A DNA stretch of 64,000 bases. Origin: Rubritalea marina DSM 17716. GTDB lineage: Bacteria > Verrucomicrobiota > Verrucomicrobiia > Verrucomicrobiales > Akkermansiaceae. Positions 7,528 to 14,994 of this stretch are shown piece after piece. Every line of letters starts with the position of its first letter. Within the stretch, counting starts at the first letter, position 1. The stretch lies in NCBI RefSeq assembly GCF_000378105.1, contig NZ_KB899254.1, positions 62,001 through 126,000 on the forward strand, given 5' to 3'. Position numbers and translations under genes: made by a program. A model generated the notes under the pieces. The model ran no database searches. It worked only from the letters and a program-made list of their open reading frames with translations, and was not told the DNA's origin.

Positions 7528-8523
7528 TTAGAGTGAGTCGATGGCGACGCAGCGTTTTTCGCGGATCGAGAGGTCTGCTGCTAGGCTGACCTTGAGGCTC
7601 TCCGTGGCGTCGTCGAAGGTGGAGTGGATACCATTGTGGTTGCCATTACGCAGTGCCTGGAGGAAGGCGGTGTTTTCTGCGATGAGCGGGTTGTCGGCTG
7701 AGAGGAGTTTCTCGCGATGTTGCGCGTTATGCTGGATTTCGAGGTCCATGCAATGGTTGCGGAAGCGGAAGGTTTTCTCGCGCGAGGCCATCTCGAGGTA
7801 GATGCCGAGTTCGCCGCCGCCGTGGGCGTGGCTGAAGCAGGAGGTCTGCACGGTGCCAATGGCTCCGGAGGCGAGGTGGAAGTTCATGACCATAGCGTCG
7901 TCGACATTGAAGTCATCGACCTCGGTGATGAACCCGCGAGTGGCGTAGGCGCTGACTTCGCTGATCTCGCCGCTGAGGTAGCGGATGCTATCGATGAGGT
8001 GGGTGGCTTGCTCGGTGAGCTGGCCGCCGGATTGCTCGCGACGTCTCCACCAATACGGGGGTGGAAGTTCGCCACTCCACGCGGCATTGATGAGGATCGA
8101 CGTGTTGCTGGCGAAGTGCTCTTTGGCCTTGAGGATGTTCTCGCGGTAGCGGTACATGTAGCCCACGCTGACGATATTGCCTGCTTGCTTGAAGCAATCG
8201 TTGAGGCGGCTGGTGGTGGCGAGATCGAGAGCGATCGGCTTTTCAATGAAGAGACCTTTGACGTGTTCGGCGCAAGCGATTTCGATATCGCCGTGGAGGT
8301 GGGGTGGGAGGCAGATGTAGACGGCGTCGAGCTGCTCTTTGCGTAACATCTCGAGGTGGTTCTCGAAGGGGTAGTGGGTGATGCGGCCGTCGGCGAGGAG
8401 GTGCTGGATGCCCTCACTGCTGCGGCTGCTGATTGCTACGACTTCATTGCCGGGGACTTCAGCGAGGGCGCTGATGTGTTCCTGGGCAAAGCCGGAGCCG
8501 ATAAATCCAATGCGTTGGTTCAT
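7528..8523 (-). CDS. Gfo/Idh/MocA-family NAD(P)-dependent oxidoreductase
   Basis: About 331 residues with an N-terminal Rossmann fold (MNQRIGFIGSGFAQEHISAL) and the family's EKP motif (VKGLFIEKPIAL), whose Lys is the usual catalytic residue. VGYMYRYRENILKAKEHF starts the C-terminal alpha/beta substrate domain. Members oxidise or epimerise sugars, inositols and glycosides using NAD(P). It is the last gene of the four-gene sugar locus, 17 bases after the kinase gene, so a sugar or sugar-acid substrate related to that of the kinase is likely. The exact reaction cannot be assigned. Confidence 0.88.
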   Translation of the reverse strand: MNQRIGFIGSGFAQEHISALAEVPGNEVVAISSRSSEGIQHLLADGRITHYPFENHLEMLRKEQLDAVYICLPPHLHGDIEIACAEHVKGLFIEKPIALDLATTSRLNDCFKQAGNIVSVGYMYRYRENILKAKEHFASNTSILINAAWSGELPPPYWWRRREQSGGQLTEQATHLIDSIRYLSGEISEVSAYATRGFITEVDDFNVDDAMVMNFHLASGAIGTVQTSCFSHAHGGGELGIYLEMASREKTFRFRNHCMDLEIQHNAQHREKLLSADNPLIAENTAFLQALRNGNHNGIHSTFDDATESLKVSLAADLSIREKRCVAIDSL

Positions 8524-8540
8524 GCTGTTCGTGCGTGAAG

Positions 8541-9713
8541 TTAGAGTGATGCAGAGGCGTATGATTCGATGCCAGCACCTTGGGCGCTCCGGCAGATAAA
8601 TGCGGTGGTGTCTTTGCCTGTGGCCTTGGTGTAGGCTGCGATGGCATGGTCACAATATGCTTCTGCATCTGTGCTGCGCACGAGGTGGATGGAGATGCCT
8701 CCAAAGCCGCCGCCACTGAGGCGGGCACCTAGGCAAAGGGGAGACGCTGCTGCGATTTCGACGAGGGTGTCAAGCTCTGGGCAGGAGTTCTCAAAGTTGA
8801 GGCGCGAGCTTTCGTGCGAGGCGAAGAGCAACTTACCAAAGGCGTCGTAGTCGGCGGCGCTGAGGAAACTCTGCGCTTGGTGGACGCGGTCGTTTTCTCC
8901 CACAACGTGGAGCGCTCGCTTGTGGTCGTATTCTGCTAGGCTTGGCTTGGCTGCTTCTAGCAGCTCAAGGTTCACATCGCGCAGCGCCTGCACCTCTGGG
9001 TGTTCTTTTTGAATGGTTGCCACGGCGTCTTCACATTGTTGGCGACGCTCGTTGTATTCTTGGCTGAGGTCGTGGGCGACATTGGAGTTGATCACGACGA
9101 AGCTGAGCTCGCTTGGCAATGGGGTGTGGCTGATACTGATGTTTCGGTACTCGCTAACCACCATTTCACCGTCTTTGCCGGAGAGTGAAGTGAGTTGGTC
9201 CATGAGTCCGGTGTTGGCGCCGATGTAGTCATTCTCACAAGCCTGGCCGACTTGGGCTTTTTCCTGGGTGCTGAGGTCGAAGCCAAAGAGTGTGTCGATG
9301 CCGGTGACGAGAGCCATTTCGAGTGAAGCGGAGCTACTCATTCCTGCTGAGAGGGGGATGTCTGAGGTGATCAATGCCTGAAAGGCGCCGACTTTGTGAT
9401 CGCGCTTTTGCAGCTCAGTGACGATGCCGCGCACGTAGTTAGTCCAGTCCTTGCTCGGCAATGGGGTGCTGATCGCGTCGAGCTCAAATTCGCGCACGCC
9501 GTCGCTCATCATTGGGCTGAATACTTGGCAGCGATTTCCTTCAATCTTCTTGAAGGAAATTTGGGTGCGACGGTCGACGGCCATGCTGAGCACGAAGCCT
9601 TCATTGTAGTCGGTGTGATTTCCTAAGATTTCGAGACGTCCTGGCGCCTGAGCGAGGAAGTCTGGTGCCGTGCCGAAGACTGTTTCGAACTGAATGATGT
9701 TTTCTTGAATCAT
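8541..9713 (-). CDS. galK: Galactokinase or galactokinase-like GHMP sugar kinase
   Basis: A GHMP kinase of 390 residues. The sugar-binding signature reads APGRLEILGNHTDYNEGFVL, close to the galactokinase pattern GR-x-N-x-x-G-E-H-x-D-Y, but with Glu for Asn and Asn for the Glu before His. The ATP loop IPLSAGMSSSASLEMAL and the last motif LSGGGFGGISIHLV are intact. It would phosphorylate galactose at C1 with ATP. The altered signature occurs, as I recall, in a subgroup of galactokinase-like proteins from Planctomycetes and Verrucomicrobia, so another sugar is possible. It lies 6 bases after the symporter gene. No galT or galE is in the window. Confidence 0.82.
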   Translation of the reverse strand: MIQENIIQFETVFGTAPDFLAQAPGRLEILGNHTDYNEGFVLSMAVDRRTQISFKKIEGNRCQVFSPMMSDGVREFELDAISTPLPSKDWTNYVRGIVTELQKRDHKVGAFQALITSDIPLSAGMSSSASLEMALVTGIDTLFGFDLSTQEKAQVGQACENDYIGANTGLMDQLTSLSGKDGEMVVSEYRNISISHTPLPSELSFVVINSNVAHDLSQEYNERRQQCEDAVATIQKEHPEVQALRDVNLELLEAAKPSLAEYDHKRALHVVGENDRVHQAQSFLSAADYDAFGKLLFASHESSRLNFENSCPELDTLVEIAAASPLCLGARLSGGGFGGISIHLVRSTDAEAYCDHAIAAYTKATGKDTTAFICRSAQGAGIESYASASL

Positions 9714-9719
9714 GTTGAA

Positions 9720-11435
9720 TTATTCGGTGCTGTTGGCCTCGGGGACAGGAGCCGGCGGGATGTTGTGGTCTTTGCTTAGTGCTGAGAAATCAGCAAATGC
9801 TCCGTAGATGATAAGGACGAGCACACAGAGTGCTGCGCCTACGGCTTTAGCGTGTTTCCAAGGGGTCATGTCCACGGCTTCCACGTCTTCCTGGATGAAG
9901 TCGCTATCGCGCGGCTTGACCAGGGTGACGATGAGCATGCTGAGTACCACGAGTGCAAAGCCGACGCCGAGAAAATGGAAATCGTTGAGCACATCGCCAG
10001 AGAGGAACTTACTGACGGATTCGCCGTCGGCCATCTTGGTGCCGATCGGGATGAAGTAGCCAAATGGGATGACGGTAAAGCCAACTGCGAGGCCGACCTT
10101 GGCAGCTAGTGGTGGTACGCGCTTGGTGAGCATTCCGACAAGAATGACGGCAAGCAAAGGGATGAAGTAGATGCCATTCATCTTCTGGAGGTAGCCGAAG
10201 AGGCTGTCTTGACCGGCAAGCATCGGGGCGATGATCATCGCGGAAATGGCAATCACGAGACCAAACCATTTACCGGATTTGACCAACTCCGCTTCGGAGG
10301 CTTCCTTGTTGAAGAAGTTTTTGTAGAAGCCGAGACTGAAGAGGGTGCAGGTGGAGTTGAGCGCTGAGTTGAATGAGGAAAGAATCGCGCCGATCATCAC
10401 TGCGGCAAAGAAGCCTGTGAGCGGCTGAGGCAGCACGTCGCGGACGAGCATGCCGTAGGCGTCGTCATTGCCGACTTCGACCAGCTTACCATCTTGCATG
10501 ACGCCATTGGCGTAGAGGTGGTAGGCGATCATGCCTGGGATCACCAAGTAAAGTGGGCCGAGGAGCTTGAGCCCACCAGTAAGAAGCACGCCCTTCTGGC
10601 CTTCCTGTAGGCTGGAGGCACCAAAGGTACGCTGGATGATTTGCTGGTTGGTGCACCAGTAGAAAAGGTTGAGCAACATCACGCCAGTGAAGATCGTGGC
10701 GACCGGGACGTTGTCTTTCTTTGCCCCCAGTGAGTTAAAGCGCTCAGGAGATTCTGCGGTGAGCTTGTTCCAGCCTGCAAGCATGCCTTCGCCATCTCCC
10801 ACGGCGGAGAGGCCGAAGTAGGCGATCAAAAAACCGCCGATCAAAAGGCCGGCGCCATTCAGTGTGTCTGACACGGCGACCGTGCGTAGGCCGCCGAAGA
10901 GGGCGTAGATTGAGCCGATCACTCCAATGAGAATGACCATGAACCAGAGCACGCCAGTCTCGCTTTCAATGCCAGTCAGAGCCTGGACGTCGAGCATGGC
11001 AGAGAGACCCTTCGCGCCGGAGTAGAGGACGATGGGAAGTAGGATTACCGCGTAGGCGACGAGGAAGATCATGTCCACAATCGTGCGGGTGCGTCGGTCG
11101 AAACGGACTTCCAAGTACTGCGGTACGGTGGCAATACCACTACGTAGGAATTTGGGCAGGAAGAAGAGAGCCATAGCCACGAGCGTGACGACGGCAAAAA
11201 CTTCCCAAACCATGACGTGGAGGCCGTGTTGGAAGGCGGCTCCATTCAAGCCCACGAGTTGTTCTGTTGAAAGGTTGGTGAGGAGCAGGGAGCCGGCAAT
11301 GAAAGGGAAGGTGAGGCTGCGGCCGCCTAGAAAGTAGCCGTCGCTACTACCGTGGTCATCCTTACGCGTCATCAGCCAGGTGATCAAACCTACGAGGGCT
11401 GTGAAGAAAATGAAGGAGATCGTGATGCTATTCAT
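9720..11435 (-). CDS. Sodium:solute symporter (SSS/SLC5 family), probably sugar
   Basis: A 571-residue inner-membrane transporter with about 14 hydrophobic segments. The N-terminus has GYFLGGRSLTFPFIAGSLL, then LSTEQLVGLNGAAFQHGL, the first core helix of SGLT-type symporters. WCTNQQIIQRTFGA and GAILSSFNSALNSTCTLF are the other hallmark segments; the SSFNSALNS part contributes to the Na+ site in this family. Its position ahead of a galactokinase-like gene and behind a LacI regulator supports a monosaccharide substrate. The start ATG at 11435 lies about 30 bases after the predicted transcription start. Confidence 0.9.
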   Translation of the reverse strand: MNSITISFIFFTALVGLITWLMTRKDDHGSSDGYFLGGRSLTFPFIAGSLLLTNLSTEQLVGLNGAAFQHGLHVMVWEVFAVVTLVAMALFFLPKFLRSGIATVPQYLEVRFDRRTRTIVDMIFLVAYAVILLPIVLYSGAKGLSAMLDVQALTGIESETGVLWFMVILIGVIGSIYALFGGLRTVAVSDTLNGAGLLIGGFLIAYFGLSAVGDGEGMLAGWNKLTAESPERFNSLGAKKDNVPVATIFTGVMLLNLFYWCTNQQIIQRTFGASSLQEGQKGVLLTGGLKLLGPLYLVIPGMIAYHLYANGVMQDGKLVEVGNDDAYGMLVRDVLPQPLTGFFAAVMIGAILSSFNSALNSTCTLFSLGFYKNFFNKEASEAELVKSGKWFGLVIAISAMIIAPMLAGQDSLFGYLQKMNGIYFIPLLAVILVGMLTKRVPPLAAKVGLAVGFTVIPFGYFIPIGTKMADGESVSKFLSGDVLNDFHFLGVGFALVVLSMLIVTLVKPRDSDFIQEDVEAVDMTPWKHAKAVGAALCVLVLIIYGAFADFSALSKDHNIPPAPVPEANSTE

Positions 11436-11472
11436 GGATGGATTTTTTTAGGTTTGGGTCTTATGGCTTCAC

Positions 11473-11525
11473 ACGATAACTCTCAGGTTTACACGTGTAA
11501 AGTAAATCTCTAATGCTGAGCATTA
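11473..11525 (-). promoter_or_regulatory. Symporter-operon promoter with LacI-type operator and second palindrome
   Basis: TTTACACGTGTAAA (11488-11501) is a perfect 14-bp palindrome with the central CG typical of LacI-family operators. On the minus strand its first half gives a -35 box TTTACA (11501-11496); 17 bases later TATCGT (11478-11473) can serve as the -10 box. A repressor bound here would block RNA polymerase. Ten bases upstream, TAATGCTGAGCATTA (11511-11525) is a second perfect palindrome with one central base and could bind another regulator or a second dimer. The sequences are seen directly; binding by the adjacent LacI protein is inferred. Confidence 0.65.
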
Positions 11526-11557
11526 CAGTGGGTGGATCAAGGGATAGGGGGGAAGCT

Positions 11558-12580
11558 TTATGCCTGGGGGGGGCTGGCCACTGACTGGCGTTCAACCAGT
11601 TTGGGGTAGAATACCTTTTGGAGGGATTCTGGGCTCTCTTGGTTTTCAATGCAGGAGAGAAGCTTGCGTGCGGCTTGCTCCGAGACGTGGTTGATCTCGA
11701 GGCTCATGGTGGTGAGTGGTGGAGCGAGAATCTCGGTGAGGTCAATGTTATCGAAGCCGACGATCGAGATGTCTTGGGGGATTTTGAGTTCGAGCTCGAG
11801 GGCGGCACGGTAGAGTCCGATGGCAACGAGGTCGTTGAAGCAGAGGATCGCAGTGGGGCGAGTCTGAGCGTCACGCAGGAGTTCGAGCCCTGCTGCGTAA
11901 CCGTTCTCTGAGGAGGAGCCGCAGGCGACGAGCGATTGGTCAGTTTCTTCAAGACCGTGTTCGCGCAGGCAGCGGAGAAAGCCTTCGCCACGTTCTTTGG
12001 AGGCAATAGAGATATCGGGGCCTGCAAGGTAGCTGATCTTGCGATGGCCTTTTTGGTAGAGGTGCTCTGTGGCATCGTGAGCGCCCTGCCTATTGCGGAA
12101 GCCGATGTAGCCAAGCTTGAGGTCGGCTGGTAGGCGGTCGAGCATGATGACTGGTATCTCCTTTTGGATGAAGTAGTCGAGCAGCTTGTAGGAGTTGTCC
12201 TCGCGGATGAAGGGTGAGAGGAGGAGTCCGTCGATATTATACGAGAAGAGCGTTTTGATGGCGGCGTCCTCGCGCTTTGGGTCCTCATTGGTATTGAGGA
12301 GGAGGAGGCTGTATCCTGAGCTGCTGACGACTTCATCGATGACCTTGATCATCTGCGAGAAGAAGGGGTTGGAGATATCGCGCACGAGCATTCCAATGAG
12401 GTAGGAGCGTTCCCCTTTGAGGGCAGCAGCCATTTTATTGGGCGTGTAGTTGTGTTCTTTTGCTTTAGCGAGTATTTCTTCACGGACTCTATCGGAGACA
12501 CCTGACTTTCCATTCAGTGCAGCAGATACGGTTACGCGTGAGTAACCGCAGATCTCTGCGAGTTGTTTCATTGATAGCAT
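11558..12580 (-). CDS. LacI-family transcriptional regulator
   Basis: A 340-residue repressor. The N-terminal helix-turn-helix and hinge read MKQLAEICGYSRVTVSAALN and YTPNKMAAALKG. A periplasmic-binding-protein-like effector domain follows: SYLIGMLVRDISNPFFSQM, then KEIPVIMLDRLPADL, AILCFNDLVAIGLY and IVGFDNIDLTEILAPPLTT. It precedes the symporter and kinase genes in the same direction with a 122-base gap that holds its own promoter and operator. The natural reading is a local, sugar-inducible repressor of this locus. Confidence 0.93.
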   Translation of the reverse strand: MLSMKQLAEICGYSRVTVSAALNGKSGVSDRVREEILAKAKEHNYTPNKMAAALKGERSYLIGMLVRDISNPFFSQMIKVIDEVVSSSGYSLLLLNTNEDPKREDAAIKTLFSYNIDGLLLSPFIREDNSYKLLDYFIQKEIPVIMLDRLPADLKLGYIGFRNRQGAHDATEHLYQKGHRKISYLAGPDISIASKERGEGFLRCLREHGLEETDQSLVACGSSSENGYAAGLELLRDAQTRPTAILCFNDLVAIGLYRAALELELKIPQDISIVGFDNIDLTEILAPPLTTMSLEINHVSEQAARKLLSCIENQESPESLQKVFYPKLVERQSVASPPQA

Positions 12581-12650
12581 GTTGGAGTCAGTTAGTGAGG
12601 AGTTAGGTCCAGCTGGTAGAGGAGATTTGACGCCAGAGAGATCTGGTCTG

Positions 12651-12660
12651 TCAACGTTGA
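12651..12660. promoter_or_regulatory. Short palindrome upstream of the LacI gene
   Basis: TCAACGTTGA, a perfect 10-bp palindrome with central CG, lies about 70 bases upstream of the regulator's ATG. Its half-sites differ from those of the operator at 11488-11501. It could be an autoregulatory or foreign LacI-type site, or chance. Confidence 0.25.
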
Positions 12661-12680
12661 AAGCGAGGCGGTCACCTCTC

Positions 12681-13652
12681 TTACTCTGAGATCATGTGGG
12701 CTTCTGGTGCTGGCTTGATACCGTGAAGCAGATGAGCAAATGCTTGCCAGTGTAGTCTCGTGAGGGCGGTTGAAAGGCTGTCTTTGGGGCTCAGGGTGCT
12801 CGGTCGTGGTGGCTCCGGGCTGGCTGAAAAACGCAAGGTGCTCGCGATGCTATCAAAGACTGCTTGGTAGAGTGTGGCCTGGTCGATTGGGGCCACGCTT
12901 GCTTCGGGCTGCGAGTCTTCTTCAGAGGGCTTGATGAGTACGGCGTCGACGAGTTTGATTTTATGCGAGGTGCTTCCTTTGTCGCTAGGGGCTTTGAGCC
13001 ATACTTGGTGGCTAGGTTCTTTGTGTCGCCATACGATGTTGGGGATGACTAAGTAGCCTGAACCATCGCGGATCGACTGGAGTAGTTGCTTGGTGAACTC
13101 CTCTTTGTCAGTAAGTGATTCCTCTGGGACGGAGATGTGGACATCGAGGAGTAAGGAGTTGTGGGTGTCTGCCCACCAAGCTGGCTGGTGTTGAGCGAGC
13201 TGCAGAAGGCTTGTTTCAGCGAGGTGGAGTTCTTGCGTGTCGGGCTTCCCGGTGTCGATGGCACGTTCCCATGCGAGGGTGGCAAAGACTCGGTGCTCTG
13301 GGGTCTTGCTGAGTGACTTGGCGAGCTGGATGAAGCTTGCTGAGGAGAAGGAAGCGTGCTCGGTAAAGTGGTTGAGAGCAGGAGAGAATGCGAGACTTCC
13401 TATTGGGATCTCTGGGGGAGCAGGTTCCTTGGCAACTGGTGTGTCGATGCTTGGTATGTCGACAAGTTTGTGTTTTACCACCTTTGGTTTATCTGGGAGT
13501 GGAGGGTAGTTTTCCTTCCATGCAGCTACGGAGGTGTCGACAGCCTGTGCTGTGGGGGGCGAGGTGAAGTCGGCTTCGCGGATCGACAACCACGCGCCGG
13601 AGATAATCACTCCAAGGGCGAGCAAGGTGACGATATACCAAGGAATGCGCAT
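12681..13652 (-). CDS. Hypothetical protein with N-terminal membrane anchor
   Basis: A 323-residue protein with one N-terminal transmembrane segment (YIVTLLALGVIISGAWLSI), a Pro/Lys-rich linker, and a soluble part predicted to face the periplasm. Helical segments such as ATLAWERAIDTGK and LAETSLLQLAQHQPAWW suggest a TPR-like region at about residues 115-165. A beta-rich part follows (SLLLDVHISVP, YLVIPNIVWRH, HQVWLKAPSD). I do not recognise a family. It is expressed alone, between the terminator after rplS and the LacI gene. Confidence 0.65.
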   Translation of the reverse strand: MRIPWYIVTLLALGVIISGAWLSIREADFTSPPTAQAVDTSVAAWKENYPPLPDKPKVVKHKLVDIPSIDTPVAKEPAPPEIPIGSLAFSPALNHFTEHASFSSASFIQLAKSLSKTPEHRVFATLAWERAIDTGKPDTQELHLAETSLLQLAQHQPAWWADTHNSLLLDVHISVPEESLTDKEEFTKQLLQSIRDGSGYLVIPNIVWRHKEPSHQVWLKAPSDKGSTSHKIKLVDAVLIKPSEEDSQPEASVAPIDQATLYQAVFDSIASTLRFSASPEPPRPSTLSPKDSLSTALTRLHWQAFAHLLHGIKPAPEAHMISE

Positions 13653-13711
13653 GAGTCCTTAATGACTACAAGGATGTCCCGTGGAATCAAGACTGAGTTC
13701 CCAGGAAACAA

Positions 13712-13748
13712 AAAACGGCACACAGTACGAGTGACTGTGTGCCGTTTT
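13712..13748 (-). terminator. Rho-independent terminator of rplS
   Basis: A perfect 15-bp stem, AAAACGGCACACAGT (13712-13726) with ACTGTGTGCCGTTTT (13734-13748), and a 7-base loop, 21 bases past the rplS stop. The minus-strand transcript ends in U's. The A/T flanks allow action in both directions. Confidence 0.88.
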
Positions 13749-13769
13749 CTCTAGAAAAGAGATGGAACC

Positions 13770-14120
13770 TTACTTCTGGTCTGCGGACTTCACGAGAAGA
13801 GCGCGCTTACCGATACGGTCACGAAGGTAGTTGAGCTTAGCGCGACGTACTTTACCGCGGCTTACTACTTCGACCTTGGCGATACGTGGAGTGTGTACTG
13901 GGAATACACGCTCGACACCTTCGCCGTAGGAAATCTTACGAACGGTGAATGAAGCATTCACGCTAGAACCTTTACGACCGATGCAGAGACCTTGGAAGAT
14001 CTGGATACGCTCTTTACCACCTTCAACAACGCGAGTGTGTACCTTAAGAGTGTCGCCTACGTTGAAGTCTGCTACTTCGTCCTTGAGCTGTTCAGCTTCG
14101 ATTTTGTCAATGATGTTCAT
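13770..14120 (-). CDS. rplS: 50S ribosomal protein L19
   Basis: 116 residues, the usual size for bL19, at the 30S-50S interface of the ribosome. Recognised from [50 protein letters not shown] and the basic tail [18 protein letters not shown]. The start ATG at 14120 fits the family. No trmD, rimM or rpsP lies next to it, unlike the common rpsP-rimM-trmD-rplS operon. The 296 bases upstream hold no other gene that I can see. Confidence 0.97.
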   Translation of the reverse strand: MNIIDKIEAEQLKDEVADFNVGDTLKVHTRVVEGGKERIQIFQGLCIGRKGSSVNASFTVRKISYGEGVERVFPVHTPRIAKVEVVSRGKVRRAKLNYLRDRIGKRALLVKSADQK

Positions 14121-14416
14121 CGGTTTACCTTCTTTGAAATGGATCGTGTCGCCTTCAGCGGCGAGTGCGGGGGCGGATTGCTACAGGAATCTCGCGGGGA
14201 ATGCAACTGGTTTTTTACGAATGAAGTAAAATAATTGCCAGCGGATGATGAGATAAGTCGCTGGAGTCTGGGTTCATGGTGGAATCCAGAGTTGCTAAAT
14301 TGAGCTACAGGGGATAGAGTCGCCGCAGTAAAAGTCAAGACCAAGCTGCTACCCTTTAAGTGATCTTAATTACTTCGATCCTTGGGCGAGGGGCTTGCCG
14401 TTACCAAATAGAAATT

Positions 14417-14788
14417 ATGAGCCAAGACATTCAGATTACAGCGTACTTAAAGACATACTGCGGGTGGAGTGAGGGTGTGCGTGCCATCATGCGTAAATAT
14501 GACCTCGCGTTCGAAGAAAAAGACATTATCAAGAATCCTGCGTTTCGCTGGGAGATGGAGCAGAAAAGCGGTCAGCCACTGAGTCCATGTGTCGAAGTGA
14601 ATGGTACCATGCTAGCGGACGTCTCGGGAGACGAAGTGGAAGCTTGGATGATTGAGAATGGTTTCATTGCCCAGAATAATCAAGAGGCTGATTCGCCTAC
14701 TGACTCAGCATGCACGGATGAACAACATGAGGCGATGGCGCGTGGAGAAATCCCAGGTACAACACAAAAAATTAAGTTTTTAGATTAA
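14417..14788 (+). CDS. Glutaredoxin-like protein with CGWS motif
   Basis: About 123 residues. The start MSQDIQITAYLKTYCGWSEG opens the thioredoxin/glutaredoxin fold. The active-site motif is CGWS rather than CPYC, close to the CGFS of monothiol glutaredoxins, so one catalytic Cys is expected. GQPLSPCVEVNG replaces the usual cis-Pro strand and adds a second Cys. The C-terminal 30 residues (TDEQHEAMARGEIPG...) are an extension. The ATG at 14417 is chosen over one at 14360 because the extra N-terminus is not family-like. It ends in its own terminator. Confidence 0.72.
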   Translation: MSQDIQITAYLKTYCGWSEGVRAIMRKYDLAFEEKDIIKNPAFRWEMEQKSGQPLSPCVEVNGTMLADVSGDEVEAWMIENGFIAQNNQEADSPTDSACTDEQHEAMARGEIPGTTQKIKFLD

Positions 14789-14815
14789 GTTAGATACTTG
14801 ATAGAAATCTTTCTG

Positions 14816-14850
14816 GAGCCCTAGGTTTTTCTTGTGAAAGCCTAGGGCTC
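14816..14850 (+). terminator. Rho-independent terminator after the glutaredoxin-like gene
   Basis: Stem GAGCCCTAGG (14816-14825) with CCTAGGGCTC (14841-14850), followed by TTTGTGTT. It lies 28 bases past the stop codon. The T-run is short but the stem is perfect. Confidence 0.75.
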
Positions 14851-14994
14851 TTTGTGTTACGTGAGGGTGGTGATGGGGGTTTTCATCAAGTGATATTGAA
14901 AATAATGATCGACTCAATATCATACTTATATACGATGCTTCATCACGCTCTTGTGTCTAGCATATGTAGGGGCGTAAACACTGCAATTGAACCC

